From NCBI GenBank assembly GCA_030430345.1, contig JAUIFT010000276.1:1-5128 (forward strand): a stretch of 5,128 nt of DNA, in the 5' to 3' direction. The DNA is from Calditrichia bacterium (GTDB taxonomy: Bacteria > Calditrichota > Calditrichia > RBG-13-44-9 > J042). Both the position numbers and the translations under genes were made by a program. The notes below the pieces were generated by a model. It did no database searches. It was not told the origin of the DNA and saw only the letters and a list, made by a program, of their open reading frames with translations. Numbering within the stretch: position 1 is the stretch's first letter; each line of letters opens with the position of its first letter. Positions 1 through 5,128 of the stretch are shown piece after piece.

Positions 1-1711
1 GCTTCTGATGAATCCAGGCGTAGAGGCCATCCTGCTTAACCAGCATTTTGTGTGTGCCTTTTTGAGTGATTCGCCCTTCTTCCAAAACAATAATCTGATC
101 TGCATTCTGCAGGGTCGATACCCGGTGAGAGACCAGAATCACCGTGCGGTCCGGGAGGAATTCCTGCAAGTTACCCAATATCCGGGATTCCGTCTGGGTG
201 TCCAGCGCGGAGAAAGCATCGTCGAGTAAAAAGATGGCCGGTTTGCATAAAATCGCCCGGGCAATCGACACCCGCTGTTTCTGCCCGCCACTGAGGTTGA
301 TCCCTTTCTCGCCGAGGATGGTATCATACTGAAAAGGAAAATCGACAATCTGATCATGGATGTCAGCCATTTTAGCGGCCCACTGAATTTCTTCATCGGT
401 GGCATCCGGTTTTCCGTAAGCGATATTCTCCTTGATTGTCGCAGAGAAAAGAAAGGTCTCTTGCGGCACATAGCCGATGCGTTTTCGCAGAGATTTCAGG
501 GAGAGTTGATTGACATCAATACCATCGACAGTGAGCATTTTCTCGCCAACCGGATAAAAATGCGGGATCAGCTTTATCAGGGTGCTTTTCCCGGAACCGG
601 TAGGGCCGATAATGCCAACGGTCTGCCGTGGCTGGATGTGCAAATTGATATCTTCCAATACGGGAATCTTATTTTCATAGTTGAAATTGAGTCCCTGAAA
701 TTGAATGTCACCCCGGATATTTTCCGGTGTTTGGGCATCAGGAGGATCAAGGATTTCCGGAACCGCATCGTAGATAGTTTGCATCCGCTCCATCGAAGCC
801 GTTCCCTGCTGCAACAGGCCGATGACCCAGCCCAGGGCGATAAAGGGCCAGATCAAAATATTCGCATAGAGGATAAACGCGGTAAATTCACCGAGGGAAA
901 TGGTGCCGGCGATAACCTGTTGTCCACCAATCAATATCACTAGTGCGACTGCAATACCAACGGTTAAAACCATAGAAGGATGGAAAGCTGCCTGCACTTT
1001 TGCATGATCCACATTTCGTTTTAAATACTCTTTGCTGGCCTGATTAAACTGCTCGATCTCATGAGATTCCCGCACATACCATTTCACCATGGTGTTCCCG
1101 GAAAGGTTTTCCTGGGCGATTGTGCTGAGGATAGAAAACTGCGATTGAATCCGTTCAAAGCGTTTGTAAATTGCCTTCCCGAAGCGATTCACCAGAACAG
1201 CGATTACTGGAAATGGGATCAACGTGTACATCGTTAGGCGCGGGCTAATCAGTATCATCATGGGAATGACAAAAAGAAATGCAAAAACCGTATTGGTGGA
1301 ATAAGCGATGCCCGGTCCGACCAGCATGCGCACTGCCGAGAGATCGTTGGTAGCGCGGGACATGATATCGCCGGTGGAAATACTTTGATAATAGCCGGGC
1401 GACATTTCCGTGAGTTTCCGGAAGAAATCATTGCGCATATCGTTTTCAATTTCCCGTGATGCGACGATCATACTGCGCCGCATCATGAAAGAGAAAATGC
1501 CTTCACAAATAGCAATAAGCACCAGTAGCGCGGCATAAAACGCCAGGTCTGTCAGGTTAAAAGTGTCTTTCAAATAATCGATGGCATTTTGGATAACCTT
1601 GGGATTGGAAATACGAAATAGATTGGTCATGAGGACGAAAAAGACGCCGGCAATATATTTCTTTTTATAACGGGCCAGGTAGGGCAACAGGTATTTCAGA
1701 GATTTGAACAT
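1..1711 (-). CDS. ABC exporter half-transporter (membrane domain plus ATPase), MdlA/YheI-like, C-terminus cut by window edge
   Basis: An inner-membrane exporter subunit with a membrane domain fused to an ATPase; the substrate (drug, lipid or peptide) cannot be read from the sequence. 570 residues are visible and the last few tens are probably missing. Residues 1-310 form the type IV exporter membrane domain, with hydrophobic helices near 17-35, 55-76, 137-156, 160-176, 247-265 and 278-300 and the conserved TGDIMSRATNDL stretch at 113-124. The ATPase follows: A-loop Tyr345, Walker A GPTGSGKST (369-377), Q-loop Gln417, X-loop GEKG (467-470), signature LSGGQ (473-477), Walker B FLLDD (494-498), D-loop SALD (501-504) and switch His529. 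Asp498 replaces the catalytic Glu, as in MdlA, YheI and TM287, the degenerate-site halves of heterodimeric exporters, so a partner gene probably follows off the left edge. The ATG at 1711 is preceded by AGGA with 5 nt spacing. Family certain; heterodimer role inferred. Confidence 0.95.
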   Translation of the reverse strand, partial: MFKSLKYLLPYLARYKKKYIAGVFFVLMTNLFRISNPKVIQNAIDYLKDTFNLTDLAFYAALLVLIAICEGIFSFMMRRSMIVASREIENDMRNDFFRKLTEMSPGYYQSISTGDIMSRATNDLSAVRMLVGPGIAYSTNTVFAFLFVIPMMILISPRLTMYTLIPFPVIAVLVNRFGKAIYKRFERIQSQFSILSTIAQENLSGNTMVKWYVRESHEIEQFNQASKEYLKRNVDHAKVQAAFHPSMVLTVGIAVALVILIGGQQVIAGTISLGEFTAFILYANILIWPFIALGWVIGLLQQGTASMERMQTIYDAVPEILDPPDAQTPENIRGDIQFQGLNFNYENKIPVLEDINLHIQPRQTVGIIGPTGSGKSTLIKLIPHFYPVGEKMLTVDGIDVNQLSLKSLRKRIGYVPQETFLFSATIKENIAYGKPDATDEEIQWAAKMADIHDQIVDFPFQYDTILGEKGINLSGGQKQRVSIARAILCKPAIFLLDDAFSALDTQTESRILGNLQEFLPDRTVILVSHRVSTLQNADQIIVLEEGRITQKGTHKMLVKQDGLYAWIHQK

Positions 1712-1906
1712 ATTGATCCTGAATTCTTAAACTCATGGGTGATCGAACAGGCAATGAATCTGCCCCAAAACGATATTCAATATAATTCCGGGGAAGGCGG
1801 GGCAACAGGATTTTTTTGATGATATTGAATGAAATGATTTTGCTAATAAATTTATGGTAAATTTTGATGTGTTATCTGGAGGGGATAATAATTGTTGATC
1901 GTTTTT

Positions 1907-1929
1907 GCCCGGAGCTTTTTGCTCCGGGC
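1907..1929. repeat. Perfect 9-bp GC-rich hairpin
   Basis: The arms GCCCGGAGC (1907-1915) and GCTCCGGGC (1921-1929) are perfectly complementary, with a TTTTT loop. Read on the minus strand the stem is followed by AAAAAC, not by a U-tract. Read on the plus strand it is followed by a G-rich spacer and then the second hairpin. By itself it is therefore not a standard intrinsic terminator in either direction. It could serve as an mRNA 3'-end barrier for the amidohydrolase transcript or as the body of a small structured RNA. Confidence 0.6.
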
Positions 1930-1939
1930 TAGGGGGATC

Positions 1940-1958
1940 GGTCCTGCGGACCTTTTTT
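1940..1958 (+). terminator. Intrinsic-terminator-like hairpin with T-tract, plus-strand polarity
   Basis: The stem GGTCC (1940-1944) / GGACC (1948-1952) has a TGC loop and is followed directly by six T residues (1953-1958) and further T-rich sequence up to 1970. The U-tract lies 3' only when read on the plus strand, yet no plus-strand gene lies upstream and both flanking genes are on the minus strand. It may end an unannotated plus-strand transcript or block antisense transcription into the amidohydrolase operon. The 5-bp stem is short, so its strength is uncertain. Confidence 0.45.
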
Positions 1959-1962
1959 GTTT

Positions 1963-3198
1963 TTATTTTTGATGGACAATCTGTCCATCAATCAATACCG
2001 CTTCCACATGGGTGACGTACTCGAACGGATCACCGTCGAATAAAACCACGTCAGCGTCTTTGCCTTTTTCCAGGGAGCCGGTGCGCTGATCGATACCGAG
2101 AATTTTTGCCGGATTAATAGTCAGAGCGGCCAGGGCGTCATTAAATGCGAGGCCATTGGCAACGGCGATTGCCGCTTCGTAATTGACCACGCGGGTTTTC
2201 GGAACGTAGCTTTCGTAGCCACTTTGAAAAGCGAAGAGAATACCGGCTTCCTGCAGTTTCGCGGCCGTTTCGTAGCTGGCATTCTGAGTATCGCCATAAT
2301 TACGGGCCATGGTTGGATGCACGATCACCGGCACGCCGGCCGCTTTAATTTCATCGAGCACCAGGTAGGCCTCGGCAGCGCCGTCGAGAACCAGTTTGAA
2401 ACCAAACTCTTTAGCGAGGCGCAGTGCGGTCATTATTTCTACCGAACGCTGGGCGGTGATTAATAACGGCATTTCACCAGCGAGGACCTGCGCCATTGCT
2501 TCTGCTTTTAAATCCCGGCCGGGGCGTTTGTCCGCATCTTTATTCGCTGCTTTTTTAGCGTATCGTTGTGCCTTGAGCAGGGCGGCACGGAGCATTGCCA
2601 CGCTTTTTGCGCGGGTGCCGGGAGATTTGTAATTGCGCGATATTGAAGCGCCTAATGTGGCGGTGAGCATCTGGGGGGCTGCAACCAGCGCTTCATCGAT
2701 AGTTTCTCCGGTTGTTTTTACCAGCACAGATTGACCGCTAATCACCGCGCCGGGAGCCTGCCCAGTATGCAATGCGGTGACGCCATGTTCGCGCAGCCAG
2801 GTAACCAGCGCTTCCCGGGGATTGTAAGCATCCAGCGCGCGCAGCTCCGGCTGGATCGCCTTGGATTTATCCAGTTGGTCCTGGTCGTGGGGCTGATTGA
2901 AATAGCCGGCCAAACCGACAACGGAGTGGGCATCGATAAATCCCGGGGTGACAACTTTGCCGGAAAGCTGCTGGTAGTCATCCCCAACGGAAATATCTGC
3001 AGCTGCCCCAACTTTTTCAATCTTGCCACCTTTGATTAGGACAACACCATTGCTGATCGGATCCCCGGCTGCGGTATAAACCATTTCCCCGCTGACCGCA
3101 ATTTTCTGGGCGAACAGTGCGGAAAAACCAAGGATAATCCAGCAGATAAGAAATGTATAAGTAAAAGTTTGATTCAGTCTATTTGGAAAAATTTTCAT
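1963..3198 (-). CDS. Exported amidohydrolase-fold protein with a degenerate metal site (probable pseudoenzyme)
   Basis: A 411-residue imidazolonepropionase-like amidohydrolase superfamily member, predicted periplasmic. Residues 1-30 are a Sec signal peptide with predicted cleavage FA/Q (30/31). The N-terminal beta-sandwich leads into PGFIDAHSV (85-93), followed by the barrel and a C-terminal GSLEKGKDADVVLFDGDP stretch (374-391). It aligns end to end with the protein encoded upstream, but four of five metal-ligand positions are lost: the HxH motif reads H91-S-V93, the strand-5 His is Thr248, the strand-6 His pair is Asp272-Gly273, and the strand-8 Asp is Gly327. Hydrolysis by the usual mechanism is therefore unlikely; a structural or binding role is inferred. 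The ATG at 3198 has AGGGA 5 nt upstream and leaves a proper signal peptide; an in-frame TTG at 3216 is less likely. The gene lies 66 nt after its paralogue, probably in one operon. Confidence 0.9.
   Translation of the reverse strand: MKIFPNRLNQTFTYTFLICWIILGFSALFAQKIAVSGEMVYTAAGDPISNGVVLIKGGKIEKVGAAADISVGDDYQQLSGKVVTPGFIDAHSVVGLAGYFNQPHDQDQLDKSKAIQPELRALDAYNPREALVTWLREHGVTALHTGQAPGAVISGQSVLVKTTGETIDEALVAAPQMLTATLGASISRNYKSPGTRAKSVAMLRAALLKAQRYAKKAANKDADKRPGRDLKAEAMAQVLAGEMPLLITAQRSVEIMTALRLAKEFGFKLVLDGAAEAYLVLDEIKAAGVPVIVHPTMARNYGDTQNASYETAAKLQEAGILFAFQSGYESYVPKTRVVNYEAAIAVANGLAFNDALAALTINPAKILGIDQRTGSLEKGKDADVVLFDGDPFEYVTHVEAVLIDGQIVHQK
1971..1989 (-). repeat. 8-bp hairpin in the last codons of the degenerate amidohydrolase gene
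   Basis: The arms GATGGACA (1971-1978) and TGTCCATC (1982-1989) are perfectly complementary around a 3-nt loop. The hairpin ends a few bases before the TAA stop and encodes the C-terminal residues DGQIVH. On the minus-strand mRNA it is followed by an A-rich run, not U, so it is not an intrinsic terminator for this gene. It might protect the mRNA 3' end, or it may be chance. Confidence 0.4.
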
Positions 3199-3203
3199 GT
3201 TAT

Positions 3204-3208
3204 TCCCT
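3204..3208 (-). promoter_or_regulatory. Ribosome binding site deciding the start of the degenerate amidohydrolase
   Basis: AGGGA on the minus strand lies 5 nt before the ATG at 3198. It supports that ATG over the in-frame TTG at 3216, which has only a diffuse A-rich upstream sequence. Confidence 0.6.
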
Positions 3209-3264
3209 GTTTTCAATTCTTCATAATTTTTCTTCTGCTACAGCCTACAGCCTGTTATAAAAAA

Positions 3265-4581
3265 CTAGTGCGTCCCAAATTCCTCAAGACAGCTATCATG
3301 ATGTTCGGCGTTTTCGAAAACGTCATAGCCACCGGTTGCATACTTGCGATGTTCCGGGTTGGCGCGATCGAAGAGCAATTGCCCTTCCACCCAGGTTTGC
3401 TCGATATGGGTGTAGACGCTGAAGGGATCTCCGGAAAGCACGATAAAATCCGCATCTTTCCCTGCTTCCAGGGAGCCGATACGATCCTGCAGATCCATCA
3501 TGCGCGCGCCGGCGAGGGTGAGGGATTCCAGGGCTTTCTCCCGGGAAAGACCATGCTTAACGCCAAAGGCGGCTGAGCGGAAAAAGAGGCGGGAATCGGT
3601 AATACCATCGTCGGTATGATAAGCGACATCCGCACCGGCCGCTGCCAGCACACTACCGGTTTTATTATCCAGGTGGATCGCTTCCAATTTTCCTCCGGGG
3701 GAGTCAATAGCGATAACTGAACAGGGCGCTTTCGCCGCCGCAATCTCGTCGGCGACCATCCAGCCCTCGCTGACATGATGAAGCACCACCCGGAAGCCGA
3801 ATTCTTTCTTCAAACGGAGCACGGTAAGAATATCATCGCTGCGATGGGTATGGTGGTGGACGATCCGCTTCCCGTCAAGCACCTGCAAGAGCGTTTCCAT
3901 GCCAAGATCCCGCTCAGGCATTTTCTCCGCATCGCCATTGGCCTTTTTCACTTTTTCCCGGTAGGCCTGCGCCTTGATGTAAAGCTCCCGCACCATCGCG
4001 GCAGATTTGGCCCGTGTGCCGGAGAACGGCGGTTTTTTGCGCAGAGAGTTGGTGCCATTGGCCATCTTTAAGCCGCCGCATACCCCGTTTTGCGGATCAT
4101 CGCAGTAGAGTAGTTCTTCGATGGCGCTTCCTTCCCGCAGTTTCAGGTAAACGGTCTGGCCGCTCATCAGGTAGCCGGATCCGGGCATAATATTGACGGT
4201 GGTAATGCCGCCGGCCCGCGCTTTATGAAAACGCTTGTCGCGCACGTTAATGGCATCGAGGATGCGCACGTCCGGATGGAGGGAGGCCGATGCATCTCCG
4301 CCGCTACCCTGACCGATATGAGAATGGGTGTCCACCAAGCCGGGCATCAACACTTTGCCGCTGACATCGTGGCGAACGGCATCGGCAGGCGCACTCACCT
4401 GGTCGGCAGCGCCAACCGCCAGAATTTTACCGTTTTGGACGACCAGCGTACCATTTTCGATCGGGTCGCCGGCAATGGTGTAAATTAAGGCGCCACTATA
4501 TACTTGTGGCTTTTCCTGGGCAAACACTATCAGTGGCATCGCCAGGTAACAGAAAAAGAAAAGAATGCATCTAGGCATCAT
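3265..4581 (-). CDS. Exported metal-dependent amidohydrolase, imidazolonepropionase-like, intact active site
   Basis: A 438-residue secreted amidohydrolase; in this superfamily such enzymes cleave C-N (amide, cyclic amide or dipeptide) bonds, but the substrate is unknown. Residues 1-21 are a Sec signal peptide with predicted cleavage FA/Q. Metal-site motifs are all present: H86-S-H88 after PGLVDT, HHHTHR with His244 as the likely strand-5 ligand, His268-His269 of HHVSEG, and Asp324 in HTDDGITDSR. The family signature KMANGTN is at 172-178, and GSLEAGKDADFIVLSGDP closes the sandwich domain (369-386). Cys160 and Cys168 flank an 8-residue loop and could form a periplasmic disulfide. The ATG at 4581 has AGGAGA upstream with 9-nt spacing and yields the signal peptide; an ATG at 4578 is equally possible, and an in-frame TTG at 4728 would bury the signal behind 49 extra residues. 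It is the first gene of a probable two-gene operon. Confidence 0.93.
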   Translation of the reverse strand: MMPRCILFFFCYLAMPLIVFAQEKPQVYSGALIYTIAGDPIENGTLVVQNGKILAVGAADQVSAPADAVRHDVSGKVLMPGLVDTHSHIGQGSGGDASASLHPDVRILDAINVRDKRFHKARAGGITTVNIMPGSGYLMSGQTVYLKLREGSAIEELLYCDDPQNGVCGGLKMANGTNSLRKKPPFSGTRAKSAAMVRELYIKAQAYREKVKKANGDAEKMPERDLGMETLLQVLDGKRIVHHHTHRSDDILTVLRLKKEFGFRVVLHHVSEGWMVADEIAAAKAPCSVIAIDSPGGKLEAIHLDNKTGSVLAAAGADVAYHTDDGITDSRLFFRSAAFGVKHGLSREKALESLTLAGARMMDLQDRIGSLEAGKDADFIVLSGDPFSVYTHIEQTWVEGQLLFDRANPEHRKYATGGYDVFENAEHHDSCLEEFGTH

Positions 4582-4590
4582 AGTTACCGC

Positions 4591-4596
4591 TCTCCT
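4591..4596 (-). promoter_or_regulatory. Ribosome binding site deciding the start of the intact amidohydrolase
   Basis: AGGAGA on the minus strand lies 9 nt before the ATG at 4581 and 12 nt before the next in-frame ATG at 4578. It places the start directly at the signal peptide and argues against the distant TTG at 4728. Confidence 0.65.
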
Positions 4597-4674
4597 GAGT
4601 AAAAAGACATTCGGAAAAATCGTTTCGCCAAGATACACTTTCCCGTGGAAATAAACAAAAGCTGAAATTGCTAT

Positions 4675-4704
4675 ATAATACCAGATTCCATTGCCCATTT
4701 GCAA
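4675..4704 (-). promoter_or_regulatory. Candidate sigma-70-type promoter for the amidohydrolase operon
   Basis: On the minus strand TTGCAA (4699-4704) and TATTAT (4675-4680) are separated by 18 bp. This predicts a transcription start near 4668 and a leader of about 90 nt before the ATG at 4581. The match is by eye only. If the organism is a Bacteroidota with its divergent housekeeping sigma factor, this consensus would not apply. Confidence 0.4.
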
Positions 4705-4757
4705 ATCTGTAAATAGACAAAGGAGCAAAGAATAGATGCGCTTTTAGTTGAGATTTT

Positions 4758-4785
4758 TTGAGTGTTATCCTACTAATTTTAAAAT
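4758..4785 (+). promoter_or_regulatory. Candidate promoter for the HU-like gene
   Basis: TTGAGT (4758-4763) and TAAAAT (4780-4785) are separated by 16 bp. This predicts a start near 4792 and a leader of about 120 nt. An overlapping alternative uses TTGAGA (4748-4753) with a poorer -10 box, TACTAA, 17 bp further on. A -10-like CATAAT at 4855-4860 lacks a -35 partner. Confidence 0.35.
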
Positions 4786-4860
4786 TTTGTCTTCTCGCTT
4801 TAACACCGAAAATTAAATAGAGCTGGCGGTGTCGGTCTTCCCGGGTATATCTTACATAAT

Positions 4861-4885
4861 AGCTTGATTTCCGGAAGCTTTTTTT
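4861..4885 (+). terminator. Weak terminator-like hairpin in the HU leader
   Basis: AGCTT (4861-4865) can pair with AAGCT (4875-4879) across a 9-nt loop, and a run of seven T residues (4879-4885) follows. It sits about 20 nt before the ribosome binding site of the HU-like gene. The stem is short and AT-rich, so it may be chance; if real it would be an attenuator. Confidence 0.2.
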
Positions 4886-4913
4886 GTAAACTTGCACACT
4901 TTTGGAGGATTGA

Positions 4914-5128
4914 ATGACGGTTACAAAAGCAGATCTCGTAAACCTTTTGACGGACGCCACCGGTCTGACCAAGGCAGACATTGAGGCAGTCGTTAATGGC
5001 TTCCTTTACCAGGTCGTTGAATCTATTCAAAACGGCGACCGGGTCGAGTTACGTGGATTTGGCAGCTTTCATGCAAAAGAGCGGGAAGCACGAACGGTCA
5101 AAAATCCCCGGACGAACCAGATCGTAAA
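4914..5128 (+). CDS. HU/IHF-family DNA-bending protein, C-terminus cut by window edge
   Basis: A small nucleoid-associated protein that binds and bends DNA as a dimer; 71 residues are visible of the roughly 90-100 usual for the family. Residues 3-40 form the two N-terminal dimerisation helices (TKADLVNLL then KADIEAVVNGFLYQVVESI). Residues 43-53 (RVELRGFGSFH) are the conserved beta-strand core with the GFGSF signature. Residues 60-71 begin the DNA-binding arm, with NPRT (64-67) matching the family's N-P-R/K-T motif, whose Pro intercalates between base pairs. The ATG at 4914 has a strong GGAGGA (4904-4909) with 4-nt spacing. It is transcribed away from the amidohydrolases and has no evident functional link to them. 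The sequence does not decide whether it is an HU homodimer subunit or an IHF-type subunit, because the arm tip and C-terminus are missing. Confidence 0.95.
   Translation, partial: MTVTKADLVNLLTDATGLTKADIEAVVNGFLYQVVESIQNGDRVELRGFGSFHAKEREARTVKNPRTNQIV

Larger units (their letters stand above)
1712..1962. other. Intergenic region between the ABC exporter and the amidohydrolase-fold gene
   Basis: This 251-nt AT-rich spacer has no convincing gene. It must contain the promoter of the minus-strand ABC exporter unless that gene is read through from the amidohydrolases. The best minus-strand candidate I see is TTGCCC (1800-1805) with TATATT (1779-1784), but the 15-bp spacer is too short for confidence. 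The plus strand has a perfect TATAAT at 1781-1786 without a recognisable -35 box. The right-hand part holds the two hairpins listed separately. Confidence 0.5.
4582..4913. other. Divergent intergenic region between the amidohydrolase operon and the HU-like gene
   Basis: This 332-nt AT-rich region has no credible gene. It should hold divergent promoters for the minus-strand amidohydrolases and the plus-strand HU-like gene. One candidate for each is given separately. A 6-bp inverted repeat ACACCG (4803-4808) / CGGTGT (4827-4832) and a weak hairpin at 4861-4879 lie in the presumed HU leader. I see no riboswitch fold. Confidence 0.6.

Noticed and set aside
356..943. A 195-codon plus-strand open frame, with smaller ones nearby
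   Set aside because: It lies entirely antisense to the ABC exporter, whose motifs are unambiguous; the translation has no recognisable domain and no clear ribosome site.
1817..1858. Short plus-strand frame of 13 codons beginning ATGATATTG in the intergenic region
   Set aside because: It is too short and too AT-rich to judge, and AGGA upstream is poorly placed; chance expectation is high.
2224..3039. Plus-strand frames of 78-102 codons within the degenerate amidohydrolase
   Set aside because: They are antisense to a gene with full-length homology to its neighbour, and none has recognisable motifs.
3199..3216. TTG start at 3216 for the degenerate amidohydrolase
   Set aside because: The ATG at 3198 has a better-placed AGGGA and starts directly at the signal peptide.
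3213..3224. Three-codon leader frame (ATG AAG AAT TGA) before the degenerate amidohydrolase
   Set aside because: It has no clear ribosome site and no sign of an attenuation structure; likely chance in an A-rich spacer.
4582..4728. N-terminal extension of the intact amidohydrolase from a TTG at 4728
   Set aside because: It would put 49 residues ahead of a good signal peptide, and it covers the likely promoter; the ATG at 4581 has its own AGGAGA site.
4571..5030. Minus-strand open frames crossing the divergent region and the HU-like gene
   Set aside because: They are antisense to a clear HU/IHF reading frame, overlap each other and the amidohydrolase start, and show no domain or ribosome site.

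Overview
The window carries three genes on the minus strand and one on the plus strand. From right to left these are: a truncated HU/IHF-family DNA-bending protein (plus strand, running off the right edge); a divergent exported metal-dependent amidohydrolase; directly downstream of it a second exported amidohydrolase paralogue; and then an ABC exporter half-transporter whose C-terminus runs off the left edge. There are no rRNA or tRNA genes, CRISPR arrays, insertion sequences or phage genes that I can recognise.

Organism: both amidohydrolases start with classical Sec signal peptides ending in ...FA before Q, so they are secreted to a periplasm, which suggests a Gram-negative diderm. The Ala-Gln cleavage style, GC content near one half by eye, and exported imidazolonepropionase-like amidohydrolases resemble the FCB superphylum (Bacteroidota, Ignavibacteria, Calditrichota and relatives). 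This placement is an inference, and no marker gene in the window settles it. Translation signals are ordinary Shine-Dalgarno type.

Layout: 1-1711 (minus) is an MdlA/YheI-type ABC exporter subunit, almost complete at 570 visible residues. Positions 1712-1962 hold an intergenic region with two hairpins and a T-tract whose polarity fits a plus-strand transcript, although both flanking genes lie on the minus strand. Positions 1963-3198 (minus) encode an amidohydrolase-fold protein that has lost nearly all metal ligands. Positions 3265-4581 (minus) encode its paralogue, with an intact metal site. Positions 4582-4913 form a divergent promoter region, and 4914-5128 (plus) is the HU-like gene.

The two amidohydrolases are separated by 66 nt, lie in the same direction and align over their full length, so they look like a tandem duplication expressed as one operon: an active enzyme first, a probable pseudoenzyme second. 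This is the most interesting biology here. Second, the ABC exporter has Asp in place of the catalytic Walker B Glu. That is the hallmark of the degenerate-site subunit of heterodimeric exporters and predicts a catalytic partner gene just beyond the left edge. I found no clearly novel multi-gene system in this window.
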